The notes below the pieces were generated by a model, which was given only the letters and a program-made list of their open reading frames with translations, searched no databases and was not told the DNA's origin. Source: Luteolibacter rhizosphaerae (GTDB lineage: Bacteria > Verrucomicrobiota > Verrucomicrobiia > Verrucomicrobiales > Akkermansiaceae). Taken from it: a DNA stretch of 64,000 nt. The DNA is taken from the NCBI RefSeq assembly GCF_025950095.1, contig NZ_JAPDDR010000005.1, forward strand, positions 372,001 through 436,000. The letters are read 5' to 3'. Of this stretch, positions 9,601-18,349 are shown one piece after another (positions within the stretch are counted from its first letter, which is position 1; every line of letters starts with the position of its first letter). Both the position numbers and the translations under genes were made by a program.

Positions 9601-11707
9601 CTACGACATGTTGCTCGAGCATTCCTTCGGCAATGCCCGTGACCTGATCGAGGCGGTCACGCTCCATCCGGCCATGGGCCGCTATCTGGACATGCTCCGG
9701 AACGACAAGCCGAGTCTCACTGCCGGCCGTATTCCGAACGAAAACTACGCCCGCGAGATCCTGCAGCTCTTCTCGCTCGGCTTGAACCGCATGCATCCGG
9801 ACGGATCGATGATCCTGAACTCCCATGGCTTGCCGATACCGGTTTACGGGCAGGAAGAGATCATCGGCTACGCCCATGTTTTCACCGGCTGGGAGTATGG
9901 TTACACAGGTGATCTGAAGACCTCCTTCAACGCTTCATCGAACTGGATCGAGCCGATGCGCGAGGTTCCGGCGCGGCACTTCACCGGTAGGAAGCGGCTC
10001 CTCAATAACATCGTCTTGCCCGGCCTCCCCGCAGTCGGCGGCATCCCGCTCGATCCTTACGCCACGCCGAATACCACCGTGCTTGCCGATCCGGGCTTCC
10101 AAGGCTTGGCCCGCCAAGAACTCGATCGGGTTCACGACCAGCTCTTCAACCATCCGAATATGGGGCCTTTCCTCTGCCGGCAGTTGATCCAGCGCTTGGT
10201 CACCTCGACGCCCAGCCGCGGCTACATCTATCGCGTCGTCAGCAAGTTCAATGACAACGGCTCCGGCGTTCGCGGTGACATGAAGGCCGTGATCAAGGCC
10301 ATCCTGCTCGACTACGAGGCCCGCTCGATCGTGGCCGCATCCGCACCCGGCTATGGCAAGCAACGTGAACCGGTCGTCCGGGTCACGCAGTTCGTCCGCG
10401 CTTTCAAACCGAACAACAACTTCGCGGGCCTGTATGCCCAAGACGGCGGGCTGATCACGGTCGATACGGCCCCGACCGTCCACCGCTTGGTCAACAATCA
10501 GAAGGTCATGCTCGGCTTCTCCGGCCCGAGCGTGAAGAGCACGGATGGCGATTACTCGGTCACCTCGGCCATCGCTCCGACTGCAACAAGCTTCGCCGTC
10601 CGCACCCGCGACGTCCATCGCTCGACTTGGGCACAGGCGGGCAATGTGATCACCGTGACCACCCCGGTGACCTACGACTACGATCCCGGCCAGTCGGTCT
10701 ACATCCGCTTCCGCACCGGTGGTGCTGGCGTGGTGGAGAACGGGGTTTATTCCATCTTGGCCACACCCACGAGTTCGACCTTCACGGTCACCGCACCGGA
10801 CGCCGTGACCCGCTCGGGGGATTGCGATGTGGCATGGTTGCGTGGAAGCTACACGCAGAACCACACCGCGGGCGTGACCACGCTGACGATCACTTGCGGC
10901 ACCCTGCCGCAGCAAGCTGTCGGCAACAAACTGCACATGACCTTCAAGCCGGTCACCGGCCAGACAACCATGCCGCCGGATGGTCTCTATACCATCGCGT
11001 CGATCGCGGAGGGCGAACCGCGGCGCTTCACCCTCACGCCGGATAGCGGGGTCGTATCCACTCTCACCGGTCGCTCGGGCACCTTCCATGCCGGTGCCGT
11101 GACCCCCGTGCTGGATCGTGGCGGCTCGGCCTCCGATATCGCGGTGTCCGGCTACTCTGATTGGAATGTCAGCAGCACCGACACCGATCTCGGTCAGACC
11201 CCGCTGCGCGCACCCACGGTCTTCAATTTCTTCGAGCCGGATTACCAGTTCCCGGGCACCTTGGCCGCGAACGGCCTGATCACTCCGGAGTTCCAGATCA
11301 GTTCGGACACTAATGTGATCCGCCAAGCGAACTTCCTCTTTGGCGGCATCTACTCGCACGCCACCAGCACGACATCGTCTTCCACCTACACGAATGGTTT
11401 CAACCATTTCAAGGCGGGTGCCCATGACATGATGATGGACTTCTCCCCCTGGATGGGTGCCAGGACCAGTGGCAGCGATTACTGGACCAATGATGCGAAC
11501 CTGCGCGCGTTGATCCGCGAGTTCTCGAAGGTCCTACTCGCCGGCCAGATGAGCACGGCGATGGAGGATGAGATCTACAACTTCACCACGAACACGACGA
11601 ACATCGCCTACACCGCTGCCGCTCCCACGGAAACCCAGCGACGTAACCGAGTCCGCGCCATCCTTCACCTGATCGCCGTGTCCCCCGATTTCGCGGTCCA
11701 ACACTGA
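6644..11707 (+). CDS. Giant secreted DUF1800 protein with Calx-beta, PA14 and CHRD modules
   Basis: 1687 aa from the ATG at 6644, which gives a clean signal peptide (MKTAARLLAFVSCLVAIARA); an in-frame extension to 6509 is unlikely. Order of modules: calcium-type DPDGDGRTNLEE and DTDGDGLTDWEE segments (~47-63, ~146-158); a CxC-rich patch (172-186); Calx-beta-like (~215-310); PA14-like (~320-470); Ig-like putative domain (~490-560); second PA14-like (~565-700); CHRD-like (~725-855, with HVHDDRLPPTSN); then the DUF1800 catalytic-like region (~870 to end, beginning AARFLQQATFGP). DUF1800 proteins are typically encoded beside DUF1501 proteins, as here, 25 bp before the next gene. The biochemical role of the pair is not established. 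Probably a cell-surface or periplasmic protein. Confidence 0.88.
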   Translation: MKTAARLLAFVSCLVAIARADLDLDSNGLGDVWEAKFKPAVLVPSADPDGDGRTNLEECEAGTDPLAPEDIFAIGSIALSGNDLVLRWDSQNGKRYQLQATPTPAVAGSWQPIPGLHSGTGGELTATTPRPATPKTFFRVVAADVDTDGDGLTDWEEIQAGHDPNVDHATSCGCGTNCNCGADCACGKTEIEQLTEELQGTPEISVAVNDEEGTEPATAPSSDTASFVIKRRAGIARTVVNLSTGGSASASDFTALPSTIVLPLAVKELIVTVTPLPDSVVESDESVQLTLGSGASYSLGTQVSASVLIHDRIQANGTGLFAEFWKHPGTTANAPYFTGTPQISRVDPQINFDNGGTSGAWPGAPITVSGTTSNYFSSRWTGEILPEFSQAYTIFGNANETCRIWINGQLVINNWPPAIPLSGEASAVVPLEGGKRYPIVFEHYNNTGGHRAILSWQSASQAKQVVPQTRLFPNTAPKIFGPYDAMTFIGGPDFNYSINASGRPTGYAASNLPPGLSIDPLSGLISGTPSVPGTWRVLMTATNGFGSGSAFLEITVIGTSGGITRELWTGVNGSSVSQIPLTTPPTSTSLLTSLESPANSADNYGARIRGFLTAPMSGDYRFFLRADEAAEFYLSDDEEPVNSWKRAELATPVIATDWSGAAQSPLLRLEGGRRYYLELRHKEGTGSDHLALGWVLPDQPEASTPVVVPGHVLTRFEDVALGSSPDGTLYFTSLTPQAGAVTNAYGSCTLRLSPDKTTAWVRPNFTGLGSDFFAMHVHDDRLPPTSNIVFDLDEPGVEKLADGSYIWHITGVGTLSAEQIADGISQHAYLNVHSVQYMNGEIKGYFKPLDGSSSFTAPPAPPDWTTQPAASHTNATAAARFLQQATFGPHANDIAALQGSASFDAWINAEFAKSATKHLPFVEQFRTVTDPNSPMYPGTLTFNSWWKNSIEGPDQLRQRVAFALSEIMVVSENGPLDDRANALSDYYDMLLEHSFGNARDLIEAVTLHPAMGRYLDMLRNDKPSLTAGRIPNENYAREILQLFSLGLNRMHPDGSMILNSHGLPIPVYGQEEIIGYAHVFTGWEYGYTGDLKTSFNASSNWIEPMREVPARHFTGRKRLLNNIVLPGLPAVGGIPLDPYATPNTTVLADPGFQGLARQELDRVHDQLFNHPNMGPFLCRQLIQRLVTSTPSRGYIYRVVSKFNDNGSGVRGDMKAVIKAILLDYEARSIVAASAPGYGKQREPVVRVTQFVRAFKPNNNFAGLYAQDGGLITVDTAPTVHRLVNNQKVMLGFSGPSVKSTDGDYSVTSAIAPTATSFAVRTRDVHRSTWAQAGNVITVTTPVTYDYDPGQSVYIRFRTGGAGVVENGVYSILATPTSSTFTVTAPDAVTRSGDCDVAWLRGSYTQNHTAGVTTLTITCGTLPQQAVGNKLHMTFKPVTGQTTMPPDGLYTIASIAEGEPRRFTLTPDSGVVSTLTGRSGTFHAGAVTPVLDRGGSASDIAVSGYSDWNVSSTDTDLGQTPLRAPTVFNFFEPDYQFPGTLAANGLITPEFQISSDTNVIRQANFLFGGIYSHATSTTSSSTYTNGFNHFKAGAHDMMMDFSPWMGARTSGSDYWTNDANLRALIREFSKVLLAGQMSTAMEDEIYNFTTNTTNIAYTAAAPTETQRRNRVRAILHLIAVSPDFAVQH

Positions 11708-11732
11708 GCTTCGAACCTCGCCACCTCACGCC

Positions 11733-13223
11733 ATGTCCACCATCGATCAGGATCGCGCCAAGTTTCTCCGCACGCGTCGCAGCTTCCTCCGCGACTTCGG
11801 CACCGCGGCCTTGGGTTCGCTCGCGGTTTCCAGCACGCTGCGGGATTTCCGCCTCATCAACTCGGCCGTCGCCCAAGGCAACGGACCCTTCGCCTTCCCC
11901 GACTACAAGGCGCTCGTCTGCGTCTTCCTCTCCGGGGGTAACGATAGCAACAACCTGGTGATCCCGCGCGGGGCAGCTCACGCGAACTACGCCGCGATCC
12001 GCCAGAACCTCACCATCCCGGAGTCCGTCCTGCTCCCCATCACGCCCGAGGATGGCGATGGCAACGACTACGGCCTGCATCCATCCTGCGGGGGTCTCGC
12101 ACAGATGTTCGAAGGCGGGAAAGCAGCCTTCCTTTTCAACGTCGGCCCCCTGCTCTTCCCGACAACGCGCATCCAGTACCAGAAGAAGCTCGTGGCCTTG
12201 CCGCCGCAGCTTTTCTCGCACTCCGACCAAGTGATGCACTGGCAGACTTCGCTACCGGATCAGCCTCCCCGCACCGGCTGGGGCGGCCGCGTGGCCGATC
12301 TCCTGCACCCCTCTCAGGATTCCCTCATCAACGATCCGGTGAACCGCGCGAAGATCGCCCTTTGCACCAGCATCGCCGGAGCCAATACCTTCGAGGTGGG
12401 ATCGAGCATTCAGCAATACCACGTCTCCACCGGTGGTGCCGTGGTGATGTCGGGCACCGGCGGTGCCGCGGGCTCGGCCACCAAGAATCGCGAGAATGCC
12501 ATCCGCAATATCGCCAAGCTCCAGCAGGGCAATCTCCAGTCGGGAGCCTATGGCGAGATCATCGATGATGCGATCGGAACCGGCGTGCTGCTCAATGAAG
12601 CGATCGCTGCGACCAATACCACGGTATGGCAGACGGCCTTCCCCACCGGCAGCTTCGGAGATCAGATGAAGATGGTCGCGCGGATCATCGCGGCACGGGA
12701 TACCCTCAAGATCAAGCGTCAGATCTTTTTCGTCTCTTTCGGCAGCTACGACACCCACACTTCGCAGGTTGGCACCGGTGATGACCCGCTGACAGGCACG
12801 CATGCCAACCTGCTGGGACAACTCAGCAACGGCATCGCCGCCTTCCACGCCGCACTCAACCAGATCGGCGGTGCCTCGCTCCAGAATAGTGTCGTGGGCT
12901 TCACCGCTTCCGACTTCGGCCGCACGATGCCGACCAACGGTCAAGGCAGCGACCACGGCTGGGGCAGCCATCACCTGATCTTCGGTGGCGACGGATCGAA
13001 CAATAGCGCCGTCCGCGGCAAGCGCACCTACGGCACCTTCCCCGTCCTCCAAGTGAACGGCCCCGACGACACCAGCACCGGCCGCTGGATTCCCACCACC
13101 AGCGTGGACGAATACAGCGCCACGCTCGCCCGCTGGTTCGGCGTGGACGATGCGCACATGCCGGTCGTCTTCCCCAACCTCGGACGCTTCGGCAATCCCG
13201 ATCTCGGGTTCCTCAATACCTGA
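11733..13223 (+). CDS. DUF1501 family protein, Tat-exported
   Basis: 496 aa. N-terminal twin-arginine signal (TRRSFLRDFGTAALGSLAV, residues ~14-32) followed by a sulfatase/alkaline-phosphatase-like fold typical of DUF1501: VCVFLSGGNDSNNLVIP near residue 65, FFVSFGSYDTH, ASDFGRTMPTN and GSDHGWGSHH metal-site-like blocks. It follows the DUF1800 gene by 25 bp and the two families co-occur widely, so they likely act together in the periplasm. Function of the family is unproven. The gene is complete and shows no odd features. Confidence 0.92.
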   Translation: MSTIDQDRAKFLRTRRSFLRDFGTAALGSLAVSSTLRDFRLINSAVAQGNGPFAFPDYKALVCVFLSGGNDSNNLVIPRGAAHANYAAIRQNLTIPESVLLPITPEDGDGNDYGLHPSCGGLAQMFEGGKAAFLFNVGPLLFPTTRIQYQKKLVALPPQLFSHSDQVMHWQTSLPDQPPRTGWGGRVADLLHPSQDSLINDPVNRAKIALCTSIAGANTFEVGSSIQQYHVSTGGAVVMSGTGGAAGSATKNRENAIRNIAKLQQGNLQSGAYGEIIDDAIGTGVLLNEAIAATNTTVWQTAFPTGSFGDQMKMVARIIAARDTLKIKRQIFFVSFGSYDTHTSQVGTGDDPLTGTHANLLGQLSNGIAAFHAALNQIGGASLQNSVVGFTASDFGRTMPTNGQGSDHGWGSHHLIFGGDGSNNSAVRGKRTYGTFPVLQVNGPDDTSTGRWIPTTSVDEYSATLARWFGVDDAHMPVVFPNLGRFGNPDLGFLNT

Positions 13224-13225
13224 GA

Positions 13226-13756
13226 ATGTCCCCGCAGTCGAAAGCAGTCGTGGCCATCGCCATCGGTGGCCTCTTGGTGTGGCGTCCTTGGAAGGGCCTC
13301 TACGAGTCGGACTCCGAGACTCCCGCTCTTCAGTCACCCACAGGAGAGGCGGCTACCAGGCCGTCTCCCGGAGTCGAACCACCGCGCGCTGGCCCGTCCA
13401 CGCAGCCCGCGCCCTCCACCCCTCCCCCTGCGACCATCTCCGCGATGTCTCCGGAGGATCTCCAGAAGGTCCGCGATGCCATCGACAATATCGAGTTCGC
13501 CTTTCGCGACTTCTCCACCGCCATGCGCGGCAATCCCGTCGGCAACAACGCCGAGATTACCGCCGCCCTCCTAGGCGATAACGAGAAACAACTCAAGCTG
13601 GAGATCCCCGGTGGCTCCACCCTCAACGACAAGGGCGAGCTCTGCGATCCCTGGGGCACCCCATGGTTCTTCCACCAACTGAGTGCCACTCAAACCGAAG
13701 TCCGTTCCGCCGGCCCGGATCGCAAGATGTACAGCGAGGACGACTTCGTGAGATAG
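13226..13756 (+). CDS. Pseudopilin-like (GspG C-terminal-like) small protein
   Basis: 176 aa, starting 2 bp after the DUF1501 stop and so likely translationally linked. A short hydrophobic N-terminus (VVAIAIGGLLVW) is followed by a Pro/Ser/Thr-rich linker. The C-terminal part has the calcium-loop pattern of type II secretion major pseudopilins: LCDPWGTPW, then SAGPDRKMYSEDDF, which corresponds to the GspG phrase DPWGxPY...GPDGxxGTxDD. The standard prepilin peptidase site (GFTLxE) is absent, so it is not a normal pseudopilin; it may be an exported protein that borrowed this domain. Role unknown. Confidence 0.72.
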   Translation: MSPQSKAVVAIAIGGLLVWRPWKGLYESDSETPALQSPTGEAATRPSPGVEPPRAGPSTQPAPSTPPPATISAMSPEDLQKVRDAIDNIEFAFRDFSTAMRGNPVGNNAEITAALLGDNEKQLKLEIPGGSTLNDKGELCDPWGTPWFFHQLSATQTEVRSAGPDRKMYSEDDFVR

Positions 13757-13778
13757 ATCGCCCTCTCCCCGGTCTGGT

Positions 13779-16700
13779 TCACTTCACCGGGCTGTTCAGT
13801 CGGTAGAACTCGCTCTTCTTTCCGGCGGGTAGAGGCATTTCCAGCGTGGTCACTCCTTGATCGCCGATCTCGACCTCACCGATAGGAGTCCATTCCAGGA
13901 GGTCCGGAGAGCTCTCGAGAACCCAGATGTCACCCGCGCCGCCCGAAGCCGTCAGCGTCAAGCCATCCGGCCGCGAAGGCTCGGTCGTCAATAGAAGTCG
14001 CGGATCCACCGGCTTGCTCGCAGCCTTCTGACTCGAATTCGCCGCGGATGAGGCCATGGTGCTCGGATTCACCACGTTGATCGTCACGGTCCCGGCCGCC
14101 GAGTCGGTAACTCCGTCATTGGCCACGTAGGTAAATGAGACACTTCCCATGAATCCCTTCGCGGGCTTGTAAGTCAGCTTGCTCCCTTTCCCCGAGAGCT
14201 TGCCGCTGGCCGGCTTCGTGAGAACCCGGTAGGTCAGCGGATCGCCATCGGAATCGTGCGCGTTGAGAGTAACCACGATCGGCTTGTTCGCCGGCGTCGT
14301 CAGAGTCCGGGAAGTGATCACCGGAGCCCGGTTGTTCGGATTGACTACCTCGATCGATACCGTCGCCACATTCGAACTGAGCAGACCGTCACTCGCCCGG
14401 AAGGTGTAGCTATCCTTTCCCTTGAACCCGTAGTTCGGCATGTACATCAAATGGGGCGATGTCCCCACCAGCTTCCCGTTCTTCGGCCCCTTCACCACCG
14501 TGAAGGTTAGCGCGTCGCCTTCAGGATCCACCCCGCTTAGCGGAGTTCCCACCCACGCATTCTGAAGCGAGGTCGCCGCGGAGGAGTTCGCGGACGGCTT
14601 CGTATTCTTGCCGCGGACATCGATCGCAACCAAAGCCACCGCCGAGTCCAGAATGCCATCGTTCACCACGTAAGAGAAACGATCATCGCCCTTGTAGCTC
14701 GTGTTCGGCTTGTAGGTTAGATTGGGCGGCGTTCCCAGCAACACCCCGTTCGTGGGTCCGCTGACAATCCGGAACGTAAGCGGATTCGCGTCCGCATCGG
14801 TTCCCGCAAGAACGACCGGAAGCGATTTGTTCATCAGCGTGAACACCGATCTCACCTGCGCCACCGGTGCCCGGTTGGTGGTGGTGATGGTGATGCTCAC
14901 CGTCGCCGTGGCCGAGTTCACCGTCCCGTCGTTCACCCGGAAAGTGAAGCTGTCGCTACCGGAGAAATTGTTGTTCGGCACATAGGTCAGGTTCGGCGGC
15001 GTGCCGCTTAGCGTGCCGCTCGCAGGCTGGCTGGCGATGCCGAATGTCAGCGCACTCCCCTCGACATCGCTGCCGGCCAAAACCACTGCCACCGAGTTGT
15101 TGAGCGTCGTCGTCACGCTCCGCGGCGTCGCCACCGGAGCATCGTTCACTGCCGCGACATTGATCGTCACCGTTGCCGCCGCCGAATTGGCAGCTCCGTC
15201 GTTTACCCGGAAGGTGAAGCTATCCGTACCGTTGAAGTTCAGCTGCGGCGTGTAGCTCAGGTTCGGCGGCGTCCCGCTCAAGGTGCCCTTCGACGGCTGC
15301 GTCACGACCGCATAGCTAAGCGCGCTATTCTCCGGATCCGTCCCGCCAAGCGTGATCGACCTCGCGGTATCCTCGGTAGCGTTCACCGTTTGCGAGATCG
15401 CCGTCGGAACCGCATTGCCCGGCACAATCGAAATACTCACCGTGCCGACCCCCGAGTCCAGCACGCCGTCGCTCACTCGGAATGTGAAGCTATCGCTGCC
15501 CAGGTTCCCCGTCCCGGGCTGATAGGTAAGGTTGGGAGGAGTGCCACTCAGCGTGCCCTGGGTCGGCTGGTTGAGAATCGTATAGGTCAGCGGATCCCCA
15601 TCCACGTCCACTGCGGACAGGGTCGCGGGCACCGGATTGTTCAAGCTGGTCGTGATCGAAGTCGAACTCGCCACCGGTGCATCGTTCACCGGCGTCACCG
15701 AAATGGTGACGTTCGCATTCGCCGAATTCGCGCTGCCGTCATTCACCCGGAAGACGAAAATATCGGCCCCGTTGCTGTTCAGCGCCGGAATGTAGGTGAG
15801 ATTCGGCGGCGTCCCGCTCAAGGCCCCCTTCGCAGGCGGCGTTACGATCGAATAGCTCAGATTACTTCCCTCGATATCGCTGCCGAACAAGGTAAGCGCC
15901 ACCGGGGTATCTTCCAGGGTGGACGTGGACCCCGGCGTCGCCACCGGAACGTCGTTCACCGCGGCGATGGATATCGAGACCGTAGCCACCCCGGATTCCA
16001 GCACCCCATCGCTCACCTTGAAGGTGAAGCTGTCGTTGCCGTTCACGTTGGCAGCCGGACGGTAGGTCAGGTTCGGCGGCGTCCCCGTCAGCGTCCCCTT
16101 CGTCGGAGCAGTGAGAATCGTATAGGTCAGCCCCGTGCCATCGGGATCGGACGCCGCCAGGGTGAAGGCCAGATTGGTATCCTCGCTGGTACTGATCGAA
16201 GAGGAATTCGCGATCGGCGCGTCGTTCACCGGCTCGATCACGATGCTCACCGTCACGGTCGCCGAGTTCGCCGATCCGTCGCTCGCGCGATACGTGAAGC
16301 TATCCGTGCCCACCGCATTGGTGGCCGGGCGGTAGGTCAGATTCGGTGCGGTCCCGGTCAGCGTCCCCTTGCTCGGCGCGCTTACGATCGAGTAAGTGAT
16401 CGGATCGCCGTCCGCATCGCTTGCCGAGAGCGTCGCCGCCACGCTCACGTCCTCGAGCGTGCTGAGGCTGAATCCCTCTGCCACCGGCGGGATGTTCGGC
16501 GTTCCCGGCACCGTATAAGATACCTCGCCGGCGTTCGGGCTGGTCTGCCCTCCCGTGTTGTATGCTACGACAGTAAAGTAATACGTCGTCCCGCCGTCCA
16601 AACCCGTAGCCGTGGCCGAAAGGCTATTCCCGACATCGATCGTATTGGTATAGCTGCCGCTGGCAGTGCCATATCGCAGGCGGTAACCGGCGATGTTCGT

Positions 16701-16859
16701 CTCGGGATTGGCGTTCCAAGCGAGATCAACCGTCTTGTCCGCAGCCGCTCGGACCTCGGTCGCGAGACCGGTCAGAACGGTGGCAAGAGAGAGGAATCGC
16801 GCCAGGACTCTTCCCGGCGCGAGGTCGTAGGATGTTTTGGCGGCGACCGAAGGTGTCAT
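13779..16859 (-). CDS. Secreted cadherin-like tandem-repeat adhesin with fibronectin III domain
   Basis: 1026 aa. Signal-like N-terminus with the hydrophobic stretch VLARFLSLATVLTGLATEV and cleavage near VRA-AAD. A fibronectin type III domain spans ~43-118 (DLAWNANPETNIAGYRLRYG). Nine tandem repeats of ~90 aa follow. Each has a TLxxxDxDGDPLTY-type calcium phrase, GTLSGTPPNLTYxP and xGxDSFTFRVxDG, ending in VNDAP or a variant, as in tandem-95/VCBS cadherin-like repeats. The last ~95 residues contain SSPDLLEW, a C-terminal module common in verrucomicrobial exoproteins. Repeats 1-6 are closer to one another than 7-9, suggesting recent duplication. Likely a calcium-stiffened surface adhesin. Convergent with the pseudopilin-like gene. 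Confidence 0.87.
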   Translation of the reverse strand: MTPSVAAKTSYDLAPGRVLARFLSLATVLTGLATEVRAAADKTVDLAWNANPETNIAGYRLRYGTASGSYTNTIDVGNSLSATATGLDGGTTYYFTVVAYNTGGQTSPNAGEVSYTVPGTPNIPPVAEGFSLSTLEDVSVAATLSASDADGDPITYSIVSAPSKGTLTGTAPNLTYRPATNAVGTDSFTYRASDGSANSATVTVSIVIEPVNDAPIANSSSISTSEDTNLAFTLAASDPDGTGLTYTILTAPTKGTLTGTPPNLTYRPAANVNGNDSFTFKVSDGVLESGVATVSISIAAVNDVPVATPGSTSTLEDTPVALTLFGSDIEGSNLSYSIVTPPAKGALSGTPPNLTYIPALNSNGADIFVFRVNDGSANSANANVTISVTPVNDAPVASSTSITTSLNNPVPATLSAVDVDGDPLTYTILNQPTQGTLSGTPPNLTYQPGTGNLGSDSFTFRVSDGVLDSGVGTVSISIVPGNAVPTAISQTVNATEDTARSITLGGTDPENSALSYAVVTQPSKGTLSGTPPNLSYTPQLNFNGTDSFTFRVNDGAANSAAATVTINVAAVNDAPVATPRSVTTTLNNSVAVVLAGSDVEGSALTFGIASQPASGTLSGTPPNLTYVPNNNFSGSDSFTFRVNDGTVNSATATVSITITTTNRAPVAQVRSVFTLMNKSLPVVLAGTDADANPLTFRIVSGPTNGVLLGTPPNLTYKPNTSYKGDDRFSYVVNDGILDSAVALVAIDVRGKNTKPSANSSAATSLQNAWVGTPLSGVDPEGDALTFTVVKGPKNGKLVGTSPHLMYMPNYGFKGKDSYTFRASDGLLSSNVATVSIEVVNPNNRAPVITSRTLTTPANKPIVVTLNAHDSDGDPLTYRVLTKPASGKLSGKGSKLTYKPAKGFMGSVSFTYVANDGVTDSAAGTVTINVVNPSTMASSAANSSQKAASKPVDPRLLLTTEPSRPDGLTLTASGGAGDIWVLESSPDLLEWTPIGEVEIGDQGVTTLEMPLPAGKKSEFYRLNSPVK

Positions 16860-17077
16860 CTGCTATGGGCTAGTTTGCGGTTTCACTTGTCGCGGGCCTA
16901 GGGCAGGACCGCAGGGGGCAGGCGAAACGCAACTCGCGGCAAGACGGCCGTCCGGCTTGCCACTCCGGGGGAAACGGAGCAGTGAGATTGCGGATTCTAG
17001 AGAGGGTTGCTCGGAAGCGTCCCTGAAGGCTCATCCGCCGCACCCGGGGTCCACTCTCCAGTCCCGCTCCGGGGACG

Positions 17078-17218
17078 TTTCCGGCTCGAGAACCGGAAAG
17101 AAAGGGTTGGCTTGGCGCGATGATGCCGGGGCTTTTCATGGAACTTTTCCGACCGGTCAAACCCCGTTAGAACGGGCTGACCTTTGCGGAATAGTAGAAA
17201 ATCCGGAAATCTTAACAA
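17078..17218 (-). promoter_or_regulatory. Possible promoter and structured leader of the cadherin-like gene
   Basis: The 506 bp between 16860 and 17365 hold no convincing gene. On the minus strand, TTGTTA (17213-17218), a 16-bp spacer and TACTAT (17191-17196) form a plausible sigma70-type promoter. Downstream in the would-be leader lie two hairpins: CCCGT/ACGGG (17163-17176) and the perfect 7-bp stem TTTCCGG/CCGGAAA (17078-17099, loop 8 nt). A third AT-loop hairpin, CCTGACG/CGTCAGG (17308-17333), sits beyond the promoter toward the next gene. The leader would be about 320 nt long. I did not recognise a riboswitch class. Confidence 0.3.
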
Positions 17219-17365
17219 GAAAATCCGTGTCCAATTTTTGAACGTCGCTGATTCTCAAGTGTCATGTGAATAACTCAGGCTAATTCGGGTGCTTTGTAAG
17301 GCCTGTTCCTGACGCAAATATATTTCCGTCAGGCTTATCCCCACGGGTTAGAGACAGGGTATCTC

Positions 17366-18259
17366 TTAACGACGCGTCGGAACCAGCTTCGTAGCCGTAG
17401 CCGCATCCACTTCGAAGGTTCCCTTTCCGAAGCCCTTCACCGCGCCGCCCTCCGCGACCTGATATTCATACGCCTTGATCGGCTTGGTCCCCTCGATCTC
17501 CGACATAAGATAGACGCGGATCGAAAGGGCTTCCTTGCCGGTGGATCCTGGCAGCGCCTTGGCGGTATAGGTCACGGAGTTCACCCCGTCGAGCGCCCCA
17601 CCCGTCACGATCTCCGCCTCCTTGGCATTGGCGAAGCGGTGGCGGCTGAGCTGGTTCACCTGCACGTTGATCTCCCGCCCCGGGCAGAAGACATACACCT
17701 TGGCAATGTACTTGGCGGTGGGCACGGGCAGAGGTGCCTTCGGAACCACCCCGTCCGCCTGGAACTCCGGCGTCTCGGAAACATATTTCAAGTCGCCCGC
17801 CGCCAGCTCCTTCCGGACATCCTCCAGCGCGGCTAGATTAACGAAATCCGCGCGGTCATACTTCCATCCGCCCGCATTCAAGAAAGACAGCACCAGCACG
17901 TTGTCCGTCGGATCCCCGCCCACGCCGAAGTTGATTTTGCCGAAGAACGCCGCTTTCGCCGTGGCCCCCTTCTGGGACAGGTGGATCATCTTCAGGTTCT
18001 CCAGAGAAGGCGGAGGCGCCGGCATATCGAAAACCGCAGCCGGGAACGGCCGCTTTTCCGAAACCAGCCGGTTCCGGATCTCCGCTTGGCGATGAGGCGC
18101 CGTGGCCCGCTGCCACGCGGAAACGTCCTTCCTCAGGACGGCCGTGCGCCAGACGCCGTAAATGCTCACTAGGGATTTGGCCGTCTCCGCTGCCGGGGCT
18201 TGGGCGAAGGCCACGGCGGAGCTGGCAACAAGGACGAGAGTGGTCAGGAAGCGCGTCAT
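17366..18259 (-). CDS. Secreted hypothetical protein
   Basis: 297 aa when started at the ATG at 18259, which yields a clear signal peptide (MTRFLTTLVLVASSAVAFA-QAPAAE). The longer in-frame reading to 18721 would run into the neighbouring divergent gene and lacks meaning. The mature part has an N-terminal helical region (residues ~25-75) and a C-terminal beta-rich region from ~190 (AKYIAKVYVFCPGREINVQV) ending in a short basic tail. No catalytic motif is visible. Divergent from the alpha/beta hydrolase gene with 90 bp between starts. Function not recognised. Confidence 0.78.
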   Translation of the reverse strand: MTRFLTTLVLVASSAVAFAQAPAAETAKSLVSIYGVWRTAVLRKDVSAWQRATAPHRQAEIRNRLVSEKRPFPAAVFDMPAPPPSLENLKMIHLSQKGATAKAAFFGKINFGVGGDPTDNVLVLSFLNAGGWKYDRADFVNLAALEDVRKELAAGDLKYVSETPEFQADGVVPKAPLPVPTAKYIAKVYVFCPGREINVQVNQLSRHRFANAKEAEIVTGGALDGVNSVTYTAKALPGSTGKEALSIRVYLMSEIEGTKPIKAYEYQVAEGGAVKGFGKGTFEVDAATATKLVPTRR

Positions 18260-18349
18260 CGGCGGAATCGATTGGACAAGTGCCACGCGGACATAACAAT
18301 TCTTTTCGCGCGCCGGACGAGTCCGGGCATTTCCTTCCCGTCCCCCTCG

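Noticed and set aside
9935-11425. Antisense frame of 496 codons over the DUF1800 gene
   Set aside because: Shadow of a high-GC gene; no signal or domain.
17041-17220. Cyclic-di-GMP or other known riboswitch in the leader of the cadherin-like gene
   Set aside because: Hairpins exist, but the conserved bases of known riboswitch classes were not found by eye.
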